Shown: piece after piece, positions 7,970 through 17,347 of the stretch | Layout of the letters: every line of letters starts with the position of its first letter | Position numbering within the stretch: position 1 is the stretch's first letter | Source of the DNA: CALNXN01 sp942490645 | Lineage (GTDB): Bacteria; Pseudomonadota; Alphaproteobacteria; Rhodobacterales; Rhodobacteraceae | Reading direction: 5' to 3' | NCBI GenBank assembly: GCA_942490645.1 | Contig: CALNXN010000010.1 | Location: forward strand, 62,001-126,000 | DNA length: 64,000 bases | Notes under the pieces: model-generated | The model's database searches: none | What the model saw: the letters and a program-made list of their open reading frames with translations, nothing else | What the model was told of the DNA's origin: nothing | Translations under genes and position numbers: made by a program

Positions 7970-9085
7970 ATGGCGCCACAGCGTCCCAGAGGTGCGGGCG
8001 CGCTCGAACATAAGACGGCTCTGAGCCCCGCGCCAGTTCCGCCCAAATCAGGCGAGCTTTATGCGGCACTTGATTTGGGTACAAACAGTTGTCGAATGCT
8101 CATTGCCCAGCCGAGGGGCAATGGCTTTGACGTCGTGGACAGCTTTTCCAAATCGGTGCAGCTGGGGTCCGGTCTGGAACAGACCGGGCGTTTGTCGCGT
8201 GGATCCATGACACGCACCATTCAGGCGCTGCGGATTTGTCAGCAAAAACTGCGCCGCAACAAGGTGCGCAAGATGCGCCTTGTCGCAACCGAGGCTTGCC
8301 GGCGCGCGTTGAATGCCGATGAATTCATTTCCCGTGTGCGGCGGGAAACCGGGCTCAAGCTGGATATCATCAAACCCGAAGAAGAGGCGCAGTTGGCGGT
8401 GATCTCCTGCGCGCCGCTGGTCAGCCCCAAAACCGAAAACCTTCTGGTCGTGGATATCGGCGGTGGGTCAACCGAATTGGTCTGGATCGACCTGACCCAG
8501 GTGCCCAAATCCGAACGTGCGGGTGCGATCATGCGGTTGCACCATGGCTTTGCGCCCACGATGAACGGGTTGCCGTCCGCGCGTGTCGTTGACTGGATTT
8601 CGGTACCGCTTGGCGTGGCCACGTTGCGCGACCAATTCAATGACGTCGAAGATGACGCAGCCCGGTTCGCCCTGATGAGCTGGTTTTTTGAAGAAAACCT
8701 GAGTGATTTTACGCCGTATCACAACATGCAACCGACCGAGAAATTTCAGATTGTCGGCACATCGGGCACTGTCACGACCGTCGCGGCCAGCCATTTGGGG
8801 CTGAAACGCTATGACCGTATGCGGGTGGACGGGCTGCGCATGACCTCTGAACAGATCGACCGGGTGATCCGGTCCTATCTCGCGCTTGGCCCGGCGGGGC
8901 GGCGCGCAGATCCGCGCATTGGCCAGGACCGGCAGGCGTTGATCATGTCAGGGGCCGCGATATTGCAGGCTTTGATGCGCTGTTGGCCCACGGACCGTTT
9001 GTCGGTGGCGGATCGGGGCCTGCGTGAAGGATTGCTTTATGCACAAATGAGCGCGGATGGCGTGCTCTCTGATGAGGTGCAGTGA
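7970..9085 (+). CDS. Exopolyphosphatase / pppGpp phosphatase family protein
   Basis: A 371-residue member of the Ppx/GppA branch of the ASKHA fold. Phosphate-1 motif LDLGTNSCRMLI, the second nucleotide-fold motif VVDIGGGSTELV and the adenosine-like motif IVGTSGTVTTVAA are all present, with the catalytic-type Glu in RREVATEA-like context (VATEACRRA). Family members hydrolyse inorganic polyphosphate or pppGpp. The chain lacks the long C-terminal HD-like domain of E. coli Ppx, as is usual for short alphaproteobacterial forms. Its stop overlaps the rlmE start, so the two are translationally coupled. Confidence 0.88.
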   Translation: MAPQRPRGAGALEHKTALSPAPVPPKSGELYAALDLGTNSCRMLIAQPRGNGFDVVDSFSKSVQLGSGLEQTGRLSRGSMTRTIQALRICQQKLRRNKVRKMRLVATEACRRALNADEFISRVRRETGLKLDIIKPEEEAQLAVISCAPLVSPKTENLLVVDIGGGSTELVWIDLTQVPKSERAGAIMRLHHGFAPTMNGLPSARVVDWISVPLGVATLRDQFNDVEDDAARFALMSWFFEENLSDFTPYHNMQPTEKFQIVGTSGTVTTVAASHLGLKRYDRMRVDGLRMTSEQIDRVIRSYLALGPAGRRADPRIGQDRQALIMSGAAILQALMRCWPTDRLSVADRGLREGLLYAQMSADGVLSDEVQ

Positions 9086-9822
9086 TGGTCAAAACACCAA
9101 CCGGAAAGACTCCCAGCGGCAAGAACACGTCCGGCCGTGGTCAGCGTGATCTGAAGGTCAAGGTCAAGACGGCACGCGGTCGTAAACTCAGCTCTACCCG
9201 TTGGTTGCAGCGACAGTTGAATGACCCTTACGTAAAACGTGCGCGCGCCGAAGGGTACCGGGGCAGGGCGGCCTACAAGATACTGGAACTGGACGAGAAA
9301 TACCGCTTTCTTGTCCCCGGCGCTCGGGTGGTCGATCTCGGGGCAGCGCCCGGTGGTTGGTGTCAGGTGGCGGTCAAGCGTGTGAACGCTTTGGGCGAGC
9401 GATCGGGCAAGGCGGTCGGCACCGTTCTGGGGGTAGATCTGCAGGAAATGGAACCCATTCCCGGCGCCACGCTCTACCAGCTGGATTTCATGGATGACGG
9501 CGCCGATGCCCAAGTGCGCGAATGGTTGGGCGGACGTGCGGATGTGGTCATGTCGGATATGGCAGCGGCCAGTTCCGGGCACAAACAAACCGACCATTTG
9601 CGGATCATTTCGCTGTGCGAAGCGGCGGCCTATTTCGCCTTTGACGTTCTGGACGAAGGCGGCACATTTGTGGCCAAGGTGCTGGCCGGTGGCGCAGAAG
9701 GAGAGCTGCAGAAGTTGCTCAAACGGCGCTTTACCAAGGTGGCCAACATCAAACCACCCGCCAGCCGGTCCGACAGTTCGGAAAAATTTGTCGTGGCAAC
9801 AGGGTTCCGCACAGAAACCTGA
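9085..9822 (+). CDS. rlmE: 23S rRNA 2'-O-ribose (U2552) methyltransferase RlmE
   Basis: A 245-residue FtsJ/RrmJ-family enzyme. The SAM-binding motif VVDLGAAPGGWCQ is clear, and the K-D-K-E catalytic set can be placed: Lys in AAYKILEL, Asp in SDMAAASSG, Lys in FVAKVLAGG and Glu in SSEKFVV. It methylates U2552 in the A loop of 23S rRNA late in 50S assembly. A Lys-rich N-terminal extension of about 30 residues is typical of alphaproteobacterial members. The ATG overlaps the ppx stop as TGATG; a GTG one codon earlier is equally readable. Confidence 0.93.
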   Translation: MVKTPTGKTPSGKNTSGRGQRDLKVKVKTARGRKLSSTRWLQRQLNDPYVKRARAEGYRGRAAYKILELDEKYRFLVPGARVVDLGAAPGGWCQVAVKRVNALGERSGKAVGTVLGVDLQEMEPIPGATLYQLDFMDDGADAQVREWLGGRADVVMSDMAAASSGHKQTDHLRIISLCEAAAYFAFDVLDEGGTFVAKVLAGGAEGELQKLLKRRFTKVANIKPPASRSDSSEKFVVATGFRTET

Positions 9823-9917
9823 CGCGTCTTTACCGATCCTTAAACCTCCTCTGCCAACCCTGCGGCATTCGGCCACGTCATGCCGGCGCGGCATATTAGT
9901 GAGGAAAGGAACTCGGA

Positions 9918-10490
9918 ATGATCCGAACTATGATAATGGCTGTGCCCTTGGTTTTCGCTGCAAGTTTTGCACAGGCCGTCGATGCGCCGCCTGCAATGAA
10001 GGCGTTCGTCGAAAGCGATGTGATGACGTGGGCCCACTCCGCCGAGGTGGTTGACGCAATACGCGCACAAAACGAAGCGCACGCGGGTATTGAACAGGAC
10101 GACGTGTTGGCCCGTGACACCCAATGGCGCAGTGAGGTCGGTGCTGGTAGCCAACCTTTGATCCAGAGTGTGATGACCACCCCACTATCGGCGTTTCTGT
10201 CAGAACAAGTGGCAGCTTCATCGGGGCGCATCAACGAGCTTTTCGTGATGGACGCCAATGGGTTGAACGTGGGTTCGAGCGGTATCACATCTGACTATTG
10301 GCAAGGCGATGAAGCAAAGTTTCAAAAGACCTATGAGGTTGGTCCCGACGCAATTTTCGTGGATGCCATCGAGTTTGACGAAAGCTCGCAAAGCTATCTG
10401 GGGCAGGTCTCGATTTCGATCACAGACCCCGACAGCGGTGAAGTTATCGGCGCCATGACTATTGGGCTGAACGCGGAATTGTTCTTTTAA
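9918..10490 (+). CDS. Secreted PDC/Cache-domain protein
   Basis: A 190-residue protein with a Sec signal peptide (about 1-20, ending SFAQA) followed by one PDC-like sensor domain: a long N-terminal helix, FVMDANGLNVG, a YWQGDEAKF segment, then SISITDPDSGEVIGAMTIGLN. These features are those of extracytoplasmic ligand-binding domains of chemoreceptors and kinases, but here there is no membrane helix or signalling domain after it. It is probably a free periplasmic ligand-binding protein; ligand and partner are unknown. An AAAGGAA site lies a suitable distance before the ATG. Confidence 0.72.
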   Translation: MIRTMIMAVPLVFAASFAQAVDAPPAMKAFVESDVMTWAHSAEVVDAIRAQNEAHAGIEQDDVLARDTQWRSEVGAGSQPLIQSVMTTPLSAFLSEQVAASSGRINELFVMDANGLNVGSSGITSDYWQGDEAKFQKTYEVGPDAIFVDAIEFDESSQSYLGQVSISITDPDSGEVIGAMTIGLNAELFF

Positions 10491-10502
10491 TTTGGGCTGG
10501 AT

Positions 10503-10703
10503 TTAAGCTTGAGCGCGGCTTTGCGGCCGCGTTCTCAAGGACTGGCTGGCCATGCGTTGCATTTGATCCATTTCGTCCACAGTAATTTTTCGGATGGTCA
10601 TGCCATTCAGGCGCGCGACGGTCGTCTCCGCCTGATTTTGTTGTCTGATCAACTCAAAAAGCCGCGCATGGCGTGGGGTGGATGTGTTTGTGGCCGTTTG
10701 CAT
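10503..10703 (-). CDS. Small hypothetical protein (66 aa)
   Basis: A short open frame, convergent with the PDC-domain gene. The product is polar, with a helical stretch (RLFELIRQQNQAETTVARL) and an Arg/Gln-rich tail, and I do not recognise it. No good ribosome binding site is seen before the ATG. It could be a real small protein or chance; the neighbouring 120 bases hold nothing else. Confidence 0.3.
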   Translation of the reverse strand: MQTATNTSTPRHARLFELIRQQNQAETTVARLNGMTIRKITVDEMDQMQRMASQSLRTRPQSRAQA

Positions 10704-10827
10704 AGGGCGGGTCTCGCCATCATTGAAAGGTCCTGCATGGTCCCTTCAAATTGCGGCACGCCAAAGGCGGATTAACGACGATCTTTCGACGGTTCGTACC
10801 ACGGCTCAATGCGTGCGCCATGATCCG

Positions 10828-12468
10828 TCAGGTCGGATCAACGGTCCCTGACCCCATCATACGCAGCGCCGTCAGGCTGGGCAGAAAGAAGTATTCACCG
10901 CCACGTGCCGTCACGAAACGTGGTATCCGATCCATGATAAACGGCGGTTTCCCACTTTCGGGATCGGCGGGAATAACGAATTTGCTGTTCTCGGGCCGCG
11001 TTCCCAGCATCGGACAGGTGTCATTGCCCGCATTCATATCCATTCCGTAGTTCAGCCACTGCTGCAACACGAACTCAAACTGCCGCTCCAGACTTGTGCA
11101 AACGGCCAAAAAGATCACACCGTGTTCTTGTTTGCCGCCCGTCTTGTCGGGATCGAAGCTGCCGTAGGGCAGGCCGCGCCGCAATATCCGGCGTCGGTTC
11201 GAGATTGCGGAGCCGTCCCAATCGCGCGGGGCATCTGATGCGATACGTGGATCGAGGAAATCGCGGACATTGCCCCGTCGGATATGCGCCCCAAAAGGGC
11301 ACTTCGTGCCATCGCGGTCATCACGGTAGCGAAAGTTGATAAGCTTGTCTTTCCACGCGTTCAGTCGCGCCGTTTCCTGATCGGACCTTTTTTTCTTGGC
11401 CCGGATCGCCGGAATGTCAGACCATTCGCGCTCGAATGCGAGCATATCCGCATAAGCCGGCGCAGCCATCAACGGAATGCCATTGGCCCAGCGACCGACC
11501 ATTTTGGCGCGCAGCGTCTCTGCGGCCTCGTCTTCTGGAACATTCATGACGCGCGCATATTTCGCAGCCTGTTCAGACATATAGGAAGTGAAATGCTCTA
11601 CATCTTCGTGCAACTTGCGGAACGCCATATACGATCCGTTGTGCGTAAAATGCACGGGCAGGGTGGTCGGAGGCAACTCCTGGCTTTCGTCGACATGACC
11701 AAGCAGAAATTCGCCCGTGGCCAGCGGCTCCCATCTTTGATCTTTGGTCAGTTTTCCACGTCCGTTGACACGCAACGCTTCGACCTCCGGCTCAAACTGC
11801 CCTTCGAACACCGGATCACCGATCCCGTCCACAAATCCGAAATGCTCCTTGGGGCTGATGTACAACGAGCCATCGGCGGCCTTCTCAACGTTTGCTCCGG
11901 CTTGCTGATAATCCACATCGCCGGGTGCAATACCGCTCAAAAGCGTCACGCCTGTTTCACGTGCTTGCCTGCGCAGCCAGTCGGATTGTTCGTCGAGCTC
12001 TGGAACCGGGGTTCCGTCTGTGCGCATCTGTGCGCTCATCGACACCATAACGTGGACGGCCAAGGCCGGATCAAAAGCGGCATTGCGCCAAATGAGATCC
12101 CAATTCTCCAAATCGCTTTCGTCACGGTCGCCCAGCAGATCAGCGCGTTTGACCATTCCTTCGATAAATTCATGTGGCAGGCCGGCGCGCGTGGCGACGG
12201 GCACATCAATGGCGCGTATCCCCGCATATGAAAGACCCATATTCAGAGTGACCGCGGGTTTTGGGATGCCTTTTTGGTCCGTGTCATCGGGACCGCCGGC
12301 CCAGCGTTCCGCGGTCGTGATGCGCGTTTCAAGTCGGCGCAAAAAAGCGCGGCCAAAATCGACCTGTGGGATATTAAAGAAAAAATATCGCGCATGAGGG
12401 AAGCCGAACCGCCCGTAAGCCCGTACGATATTGCCCTGGATATCGGCCAGATCAAGGTTGCGTGTCAT
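10828..12468 (-). CDS. DyP-type haem peroxidase
   Basis: A 546-residue dye-decolorising-type peroxidase. The signature GxxDG is present as GFVDGIGDP (distal Asp about D214), the likely proximal haem ligand is H395 in CPFGAHIRRGN, and an Arg cluster near 425 (NRRRILRRG) supplies the distal Arg. The length, larger than the 300-residue A and B types, fits the C/D-like group. No Tat or Sec signal is seen. The family oxidises varied substrates with hydrogen peroxide, or handles peroxides more broadly. It overlaps the upstream gene by four bases (ATGA) and is the last gene of a three-gene operon divergent from a dioxygenase/lipoxygenase-like pair. Confidence 0.88.
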   Translation of the reverse strand: MTRNLDLADIQGNIVRAYGRFGFPHARYFFFNIPQVDFGRAFLRRLETRITTAERWAGGPDDTDQKGIPKPAVTLNMGLSYAGIRAIDVPVATRAGLPHEFIEGMVKRADLLGDRDESDLENWDLIWRNAAFDPALAVHVMVSMSAQMRTDGTPVPELDEQSDWLRRQARETGVTLLSGIAPGDVDYQQAGANVEKAADGSLYISPKEHFGFVDGIGDPVFEGQFEPEVEALRVNGRGKLTKDQRWEPLATGEFLLGHVDESQELPPTTLPVHFTHNGSYMAFRKLHEDVEHFTSYMSEQAAKYARVMNVPEDEAAETLRAKMVGRWANGIPLMAAPAYADMLAFEREWSDIPAIRAKKKRSDQETARLNAWKDKLINFRYRDDRDGTKCPFGAHIRRGNVRDFLDPRIASDAPRDWDGSAISNRRRILRRGLPYGSFDPDKTGGKQEHGVIFLAVCTSLERQFEFVLQQWLNYGMDMNAGNDTCPMLGTRPENSKFVIPADPESGKPPFIMDRIPRFVTARGGEYFFLPSLTALRMMGSGTVDPT

Positions 12469-13409
12469 GATGTCGTACGCCTTGAATATGGGGTGCCGGC
12501 CGTTTGCGTCGGCTGCTTGAGGTCGCTGGGGCGAGTGTCTTTGCAAAAGGATCCGAACGCATCGTAGAGCGCCTGATCGTCGATGCCCTGTTGCGTCGTG
12601 GCAAAGTTGACGAATTGCTGTTGCACGTAAAGCGCCTTGAGCACCGATTGCAGATCGCTGTGCGGCGCCTTTGGCCAGACGGCGGTGCCGACCTTGATGA
12701 TCGTGATGAATGTGACCACCAGAGCAACGGCAATCGTCCAGCCGATCAAACCAAGCGGTCCGCCGGGCCAAAGCCCGCTGATTGCGATCGCCAAAGCCAT
12801 CAACCCGACCACGCCCAAGGACTTGGCGAGCAGACCTGGCAGCGCCCATTTGGGCATCGGAACCGTCCAGTAGTCAGTGAAGGGCATGGTCGTTTTGATC
12901 TGGCATTTTTTGATGTAGATGAAAAAGCTGGTGGCATCGGTCACCTTCTCGTAGCCAACACAGTGATGCAGAACGTCGTCGAGCGCGTTTCTGGTGTGGA
13001 ACCAGAGCTGATCGGTATAGGCACGCAAAGATGCGTCATCGCCATTGGCGGCGTCAAAATCGATCGACAGAACGAGGTAGGGATCAATCAGATCATCCAC
13101 GGGCTCGGCCTTGAGCATGTTCACTTGCGCCAGCAAATCATAGATCGGATTTGAGGGGCTACGCCCGTTGAACCGCAATTCGTCGATAATGAAAAATCGC
13201 AGGAAATGCGTGCCCGGAACCTGCGCGAACGGACTGTTGAGCTCGCTTTCCAGGGCCGGGAGATCTTGTTGGGCCACTGGCAGTGTGGACAGGGTCTGGC
13301 GCAGGATTTGTTGCGGCGAACGATCCGCCCCGTCGTGTTCCGTCACAACGCCGCGGTTGATCGGTATCAACGCCGTCAGAAAATAGTGGCCACCGTCAAA
13401 GTTCGCCAT
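12465..13409 (-). CDS. Membrane protein of unknown family in the DyP operon
   Basis: A 314-residue protein I cannot assign. Residues 1-185 look soluble with repeated beta/alpha patterns (THFLRFFIIDEL; YLVLSIDFDA; FFIYIKKCQIK). Two adjacent hydrophobic segments follow (about 195-245: LGVVGLMALAIAISGLW and LIGWTIAVALVVTFITII), then a short polar tail. The soluble part has the look of a dimeric alpha/beta-barrel (DyP-like ferredoxin) fold, by eye only. The start follows a GGGGGG run. It overlaps the previous gene by 14 bases and the DyP gene by four, so all three are probably made together; it may tether the peroxidase to the membrane (inference). Confidence 0.72.
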   Translation of the reverse strand: MANFDGGHYFLTALIPINRGVVTEHDGADRSPQQILRQTLSTLPVAQQDLPALESELNSPFAQVPGTHFLRFFIIDELRFNGRSPSNPIYDLLAQVNMLKAEPVDDLIDPYLVLSIDFDAANGDDASLRAYTDQLWFHTRNALDDVLHHCVGYEKVTDATSFFIYIKKCQIKTTMPFTDYWTVPMPKWALPGLLAKSLGVVGLMALAIAISGLWPGGPLGLIGWTIAVALVVTFITIIKVGTAVWPKAPHSDLQSVLKALYVQQQFVNFATTQQGIDDQALYDAFGSFCKDTRPSDLKQPTQTAGTPYSRRTTS

Positions 13410-14073
13410 TGGCGTGCCCCCCGGTTTTCCATCTGCGGTCGATTTCAATTTGCCGCGCGCGCGCTGCGTGCAAGTGCGCCGTAGATGCAACGGGCGCCAA
13501 GCCCATCGATCCCAGATCGTTTTGCACTGCGACCAGAGTTTCGCGGTAAGCTTTGGCAAACTCAGCGGGCGTCACGGTGCTGTGGAGGGCTTGCAATTTG
13601 CGCACTGCCACCATCACGCGAATGGAGGATTTGATGTCGCGCTGCGCCGCACCCGGCGTCGCGTTGTAGTAGTATTCGGTGTCGAACTGGTTGTGCTCAA
13701 TATAGCGTTTGAACGGTGACAGGGGGATTGATTGCGGATAACGGTAATCGCCATACCACGCCAGATCCAGATTGTCCGGAATGCCATCGGAAAAGGCGTC
13801 GATATACTGATCCCAGGTGCCATTGAAGTTACTGAAGAAAATCATGTAGTTGTAGCGCAATCGCGTTTCTTTGCCTTGCCCAAGATCAGGCCAATCTCGC
13901 CGCCTGATAACGACCCAGCGGGCAAAGTGAATAATCGACAGACCTTGCAAGCCCATCAACAGTTTTGGAAACGCGCGCAGGATCGTGACAATGCCGATCT
14001 TGAGCCAATAGTGCCACCGTTTGAGCGGCGTTATGACATTGAGCGCATAGGCTTTGCCCGCGACGTTCGACAT
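13396..14073 (-). CDS. Uncharacterised protein, first gene of the DyP operon
   Basis: A 225-residue protein of no family I can name. An N-terminal hydrophobic or amphipathic stretch (about 18-55) is followed by LRYNYMIFFSNFNGTWDQYI, then FKRYIEHNQFDTEYYYN and a helical C-terminal part. The FSNFNGTWDQY pattern resembles proteins found near DyP-type peroxidases and suggests a ferredoxin-like alpha/beta sandwich related to the next gene. No cofactor motif is evident. It starts head to head with the haem dioxygenase gene 328 bases away. Likely membrane-associated; function unknown. Confidence 0.7.
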   Translation of the reverse strand: MSNVAGKAYALNVITPLKRWHYWLKIGIVTILRAFPKLLMGLQGLSIIHFARWVVIRRRDWPDLGQGKETRLRYNYMIFFSNFNGTWDQYIDAFSDGIPDNLDLAWYGDYRYPQSIPLSPFKRYIEHNQFDTEYYYNATPGAAQRDIKSSIRVMVAVRKLQALHSTVTPAEFAKAYRETLVAVQNDLGSMGLAPVASTAHLHAARARQIEIDRRWKTGGHANGEL

Positions 14074-14401
14074 GGTCTATCCCCCAGCCAAGCACGTTTC
14101 GGCGGTTTTTCCGCCTGAATGCATGCAAGTCTGCGTTGAATGTAGCGAGCGGTCCGCGCCAGAGCAATGCTGCTGTTGCTAGGTGCCGAAACGGCGCACA
14201 CGCAAAGCGCGAAACATCATTGATTTTGCAGGGACCTCCGACTAGGCTGGATAAAGCTGCTGTTAAATTGCTGTATTGTTTAAATTTTTTGTGCTGCTGT
14301 TGAATTTCATGCGCTGCGGCTGTCTTGGGTGATCTGGTCCGGTTGAGTGCAAATCTGAGGTGCGAGCCAGAAAGGCGCGGCCTGATGCGGGGATATGTAG
14401 A
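14074..14401. promoter_or_regulatory. Divergent promoter region between the two oxygenase operons
   Basis: 328 bases without a convincing gene, lying between the starts of the minus-strand DyP operon and the plus-strand dioxygenase/lipoxygenase operon. The middle (about 14255-14310) is much more A/T-rich than its surroundings, with runs such as TTTAAATTTTTTG, as expected of promoters. Both operons must be read from here, so shared control is plausible. I could not identify a specific regulator site. Confidence 0.5.
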
Positions 14402-17347
14402 ATGCTGAAGAAGACGCTCGTCACTCTTGGAGTGGTTGTTTTTGCGGCATTGATTGGTCTGGGCATTTGGCGGGCCGTTGATCCAACGATCACGGATTGC
14501 ACGGCGATGACTTTGCGCGGAATTCCAAACCTGTCCCAAGATCGCGCGGATCGTTTTTTGGGAAAAGTGCGGTCCGATACCGGAAACTGCCGAGGGGGTG
14601 CGCGTTTTCTGGCCCTGCGCGACACGCCATGGGTCGATTGGTCCAACTATTGGGGGGCAGGCGGGCCGGAAAGCAAGTCAGGAGTTTTGCATCCTCTGAC
14701 CTTCGTCGCCAAACATCTTGAGCGCAATGGCCGCGGTGTGGATGGCGCTCTGCTTGATCTGGAGCGCCAACGCGTTGAATTGATCAAGTTCAATCTCTTT
14801 GACAACTACACGTTCACTGATTTCACCAAAGGTCGCGACGGTCGGGATGGGCGCATCCTCAAGACGTGGCCAAACATGCGCTTGCCCGAAACGCACCCGG
14901 AATTCGAGGCCGTTGGTGGGCACGGATTGCAGGTCTGCTCCGGCCCGCTCATGCGGCACCGTACGGTGACCGGCATTTGCAATGATCTGCGCAATCCTGC
15001 GATGGGGTCTTTGGGGATGGATTTTTCCCGAAATGTTCAATTCGAAGAGACGTTCCCCCGGCTTGGACTGACCGAATTGGTGCGTAATCGACACGACGGG
15101 CGCATTGATGTGCTCACGCCTGATCCGCAGGTCATCAGCCGTCGCCTTCTGGCGCGCCACCAAGACAATCCAGCCGCCTGCAATTTGGGATACGGACCCG
15201 CAGACGCCTCCATCGAGGCCCAGTGCGATTACAAGAAAGCGCCCTTTTTCAACGTGCTTGCCGCCTATTGGATCCAATTCATGACGCATGATTGGTTCAG
15301 CCATATGGATGAAGGCGACAATGCCGGGGCCAAGAACATCATGCCGATGGGGTGTGCCGAAAAATGGACACCTGAGGGCTACGTTGATCTGTCCGAAGAA
15401 GATGTTCAGGACTTGGGGTGTAATCCGAACATGTACGAGCAAAAGGCGTTGATCGCGCAGTCGGCGCCTGCACCTGAATTCTGGTTCGATGGCCAAAAAC
15501 AAATGGCGCGCGCGCCTCAAACTTCTGCAAACACCGTGACGGCTTGGTGGGATGCCAGCCAGATTTACGGATATTCGGAAAAATCACGCAAACGCATGAA
15601 ACGTGACCCGCAGGACCGCGCAAAGCTGTTGATGCGTCCTGTGCCGGAGCGTCAAAAGGCAGGCGACAGGGGAACGTATTTGCCGATCCTCAATGATTGC
15701 AAAGGGCAGGGCGACAACTGCACTCCTGATCCGATGGCCCCCAAATGGGCCGGTCAGGAAGCAACGGCATTTCCGGAAAACTGGTCTATCGGGCTGAGTT
15801 TCCTGCACAATTTGTTTGTCAGAGAGCACAACACCTTTGTCGACGAGTTCCGGGCCTACGCCGCCAAGCCAAATCATCGCAATTACGATTCCGGACTGCG
15901 CGATCCGCGGTTTCCCAAGCGTGTCATCGCCTACAAAGACGTCACAGATGAGGAGCTTTTCGAGGTGGCACGGCTTGTGGTCGCCGCCACCATCGCAAAG
16001 ATTCATACCATCGAATGGACAACACAACTGCTGTATGATGAGCCGCTTCGCACCGCGATGTATTCAAATTGGGAAGGACTTTTGCATGGCTATCCACGAC
16101 TGGACCGGCAGTTGCGAAAGGTCGTCGATGATCTGAGCACATCGACCAACGTCACACGCGCAAACGAGGTTTATTCGATCTTTACGTCCGGTTCCGGCAT
16201 CACGGGAACAGGTGCATACAAAAAAGACTACAGCATTGAAAACATTGATGATGTGAACGGGGGCGTGAACCATTTCGGCTCCCCGTTCAACTTTCCCGAA
16301 GAGTTCATCAGCGTCTACCGTTTGCACCCCCTGGTGCCGGATCTGATCGAGTTGCGATCTGCGGAAAATCCCGACCAGATCGCTCGCAAATTGCCTGTGG
16401 TCGAAACCTTCCGTCGCATGGCAACGACCGCAATGCACGAGATCGGAATGGAGGACATTGGCCTGAGTTTCGGCCGCCAACGCCTTGGCGCCTTGGCGCT
16501 GCAAAACCATCCGCAATTTCTACAAAACCTTGAGATGCCTTACCGTCAGGACGATCCGGGCAAGGTGCTGGATGTTGTTGCGCTCGACATCATCCGCGAT
16601 CGGGAGCGGGGGATCCCACGGTTCAACGAATTCCGTCGTCAGATCGGGCTGCGCCAACTCACCAGCTTTGATGACTTTGTGGATCAAAGCCTGCTGCTGG
16701 ACGGTGATTTCACCGACAAGCAGAAGAGAGACCGCGCCAAGGCCTATCAGGATCAGGTCGCATTGGCCGAGCTGCTGCGCGAGGTGTACGGGACGCATGT
16801 CTGTGATGCTTCCAAGATCATTTCGACCGCGCAACGTTCACCCGATGCCGCAACGCTTGAAGGTCAGCCCGGGAGCACATTTCCCAACGACTGCCTGGGT
16901 CACCGCGATGGTTCGGTCGTCGATAACGTCGAAGACCTCGATACGATCGTAGGCTATCTGGCTGAAACCACCCGGCCGCACGGGTTCGCGATCTCTGAGA
17001 CGCAGTTTCAGATCTTCATTATTAATGCGTCACGGCGGCTTTTTTCGGATCGGTTCTTCACATCCAGTTTCCGGCCGGAATTCTATACGAAATTCGGCAT
17101 CAACTGGGTGACGTATAACGGCCCGCACAAGCAGATGGAAAAGGGGCGCGTGAACGGGCACCGACAGGAAGTCATGCCGCTCAAACGCTTGCTTATGCGC
17201 AACTTGCCCGGCCTGCGATCAGAGCTGGAACACGTGATCAATGCGTTCGATCCGTGGGCAAGAGATCGGGGGGAATACTATTCACTGGAATGGACCCCAC
17301 GCGCTGATGCGGTGGGCGATGTTGCCTTTCAGGAGGGTGGCGAATGA
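14402..17347 (+). CDS. Animal-haem-peroxidase / alpha-dioxygenase-like fatty acid oxygenase
   Basis: A 981-residue member of the cyclooxygenase/alpha-dioxygenase superfamily. An N-terminal membrane anchor (about 4-24) comes first. The distal haem His is H296 in FMTHDWFSHMDE, close to the plant alpha-dioxygenase motif. LFVREHNTFVDEF and IAKIHTIEWTTQLL follow, also typical of alpha-dioxygenases. VYRLHPLVPD carries the catalytic-type Tyr Y639 and proximal His H642, matching Tyr385/His388 of cyclooxygenase. Such enzymes use a tyrosyl radical to add O2 to fatty acids. The chain is much longer than plant enzymes (about 640 residues). Its stop overlaps the lipoxygenase-like gene start by four bases. 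Substrate is unknown. Confidence 0.85.
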   Translation: MLKKTLVTLGVVVFAALIGLGIWRAVDPTITDCTAMTLRGIPNLSQDRADRFLGKVRSDTGNCRGGARFLALRDTPWVDWSNYWGAGGPESKSGVLHPLTFVAKHLERNGRGVDGALLDLERQRVELIKFNLFDNYTFTDFTKGRDGRDGRILKTWPNMRLPETHPEFEAVGGHGLQVCSGPLMRHRTVTGICNDLRNPAMGSLGMDFSRNVQFEETFPRLGLTELVRNRHDGRIDVLTPDPQVISRRLLARHQDNPAACNLGYGPADASIEAQCDYKKAPFFNVLAAYWIQFMTHDWFSHMDEGDNAGAKNIMPMGCAEKWTPEGYVDLSEEDVQDLGCNPNMYEQKALIAQSAPAPEFWFDGQKQMARAPQTSANTVTAWWDASQIYGYSEKSRKRMKRDPQDRAKLLMRPVPERQKAGDRGTYLPILNDCKGQGDNCTPDPMAPKWAGQEATAFPENWSIGLSFLHNLFVREHNTFVDEFRAYAAKPNHRNYDSGLRDPRFPKRVIAYKDVTDEELFEVARLVVAATIAKIHTIEWTTQLLYDEPLRTAMYSNWEGLLHGYPRLDRQLRKVVDDLSTSTNVTRANEVYSIFTSGSGITGTGAYKKDYSIENIDDVNGGVNHFGSPFNFPEEFISVYRLHPLVPDLIELRSAENPDQIARKLPVVETFRRMATTAMHEIGMEDIGLSFGRQRLGALALQNHPQFLQNLEMPYRQDDPGKVLDVVALDIIRDRERGIPRFNEFRRQIGLRQLTSFDDFVDQSLLLDGDFTDKQKRDRAKAYQDQVALAELLREVYGTHVCDASKIISTAQRSPDAATLEGQPGSTFPNDCLGHRDGSVVDNVEDLDTIVGYLAETTRPHGFAISETQFQIFIINASRRLFSDRFFTSSFRPEFYTKFGINWVTYNGPHKQMEKGRVNGHRQEVMPLKRLLMRNLPGLRSELEHVINAFDPWARDRGEYYSLEWTPRADAVGDVAFQEGGE

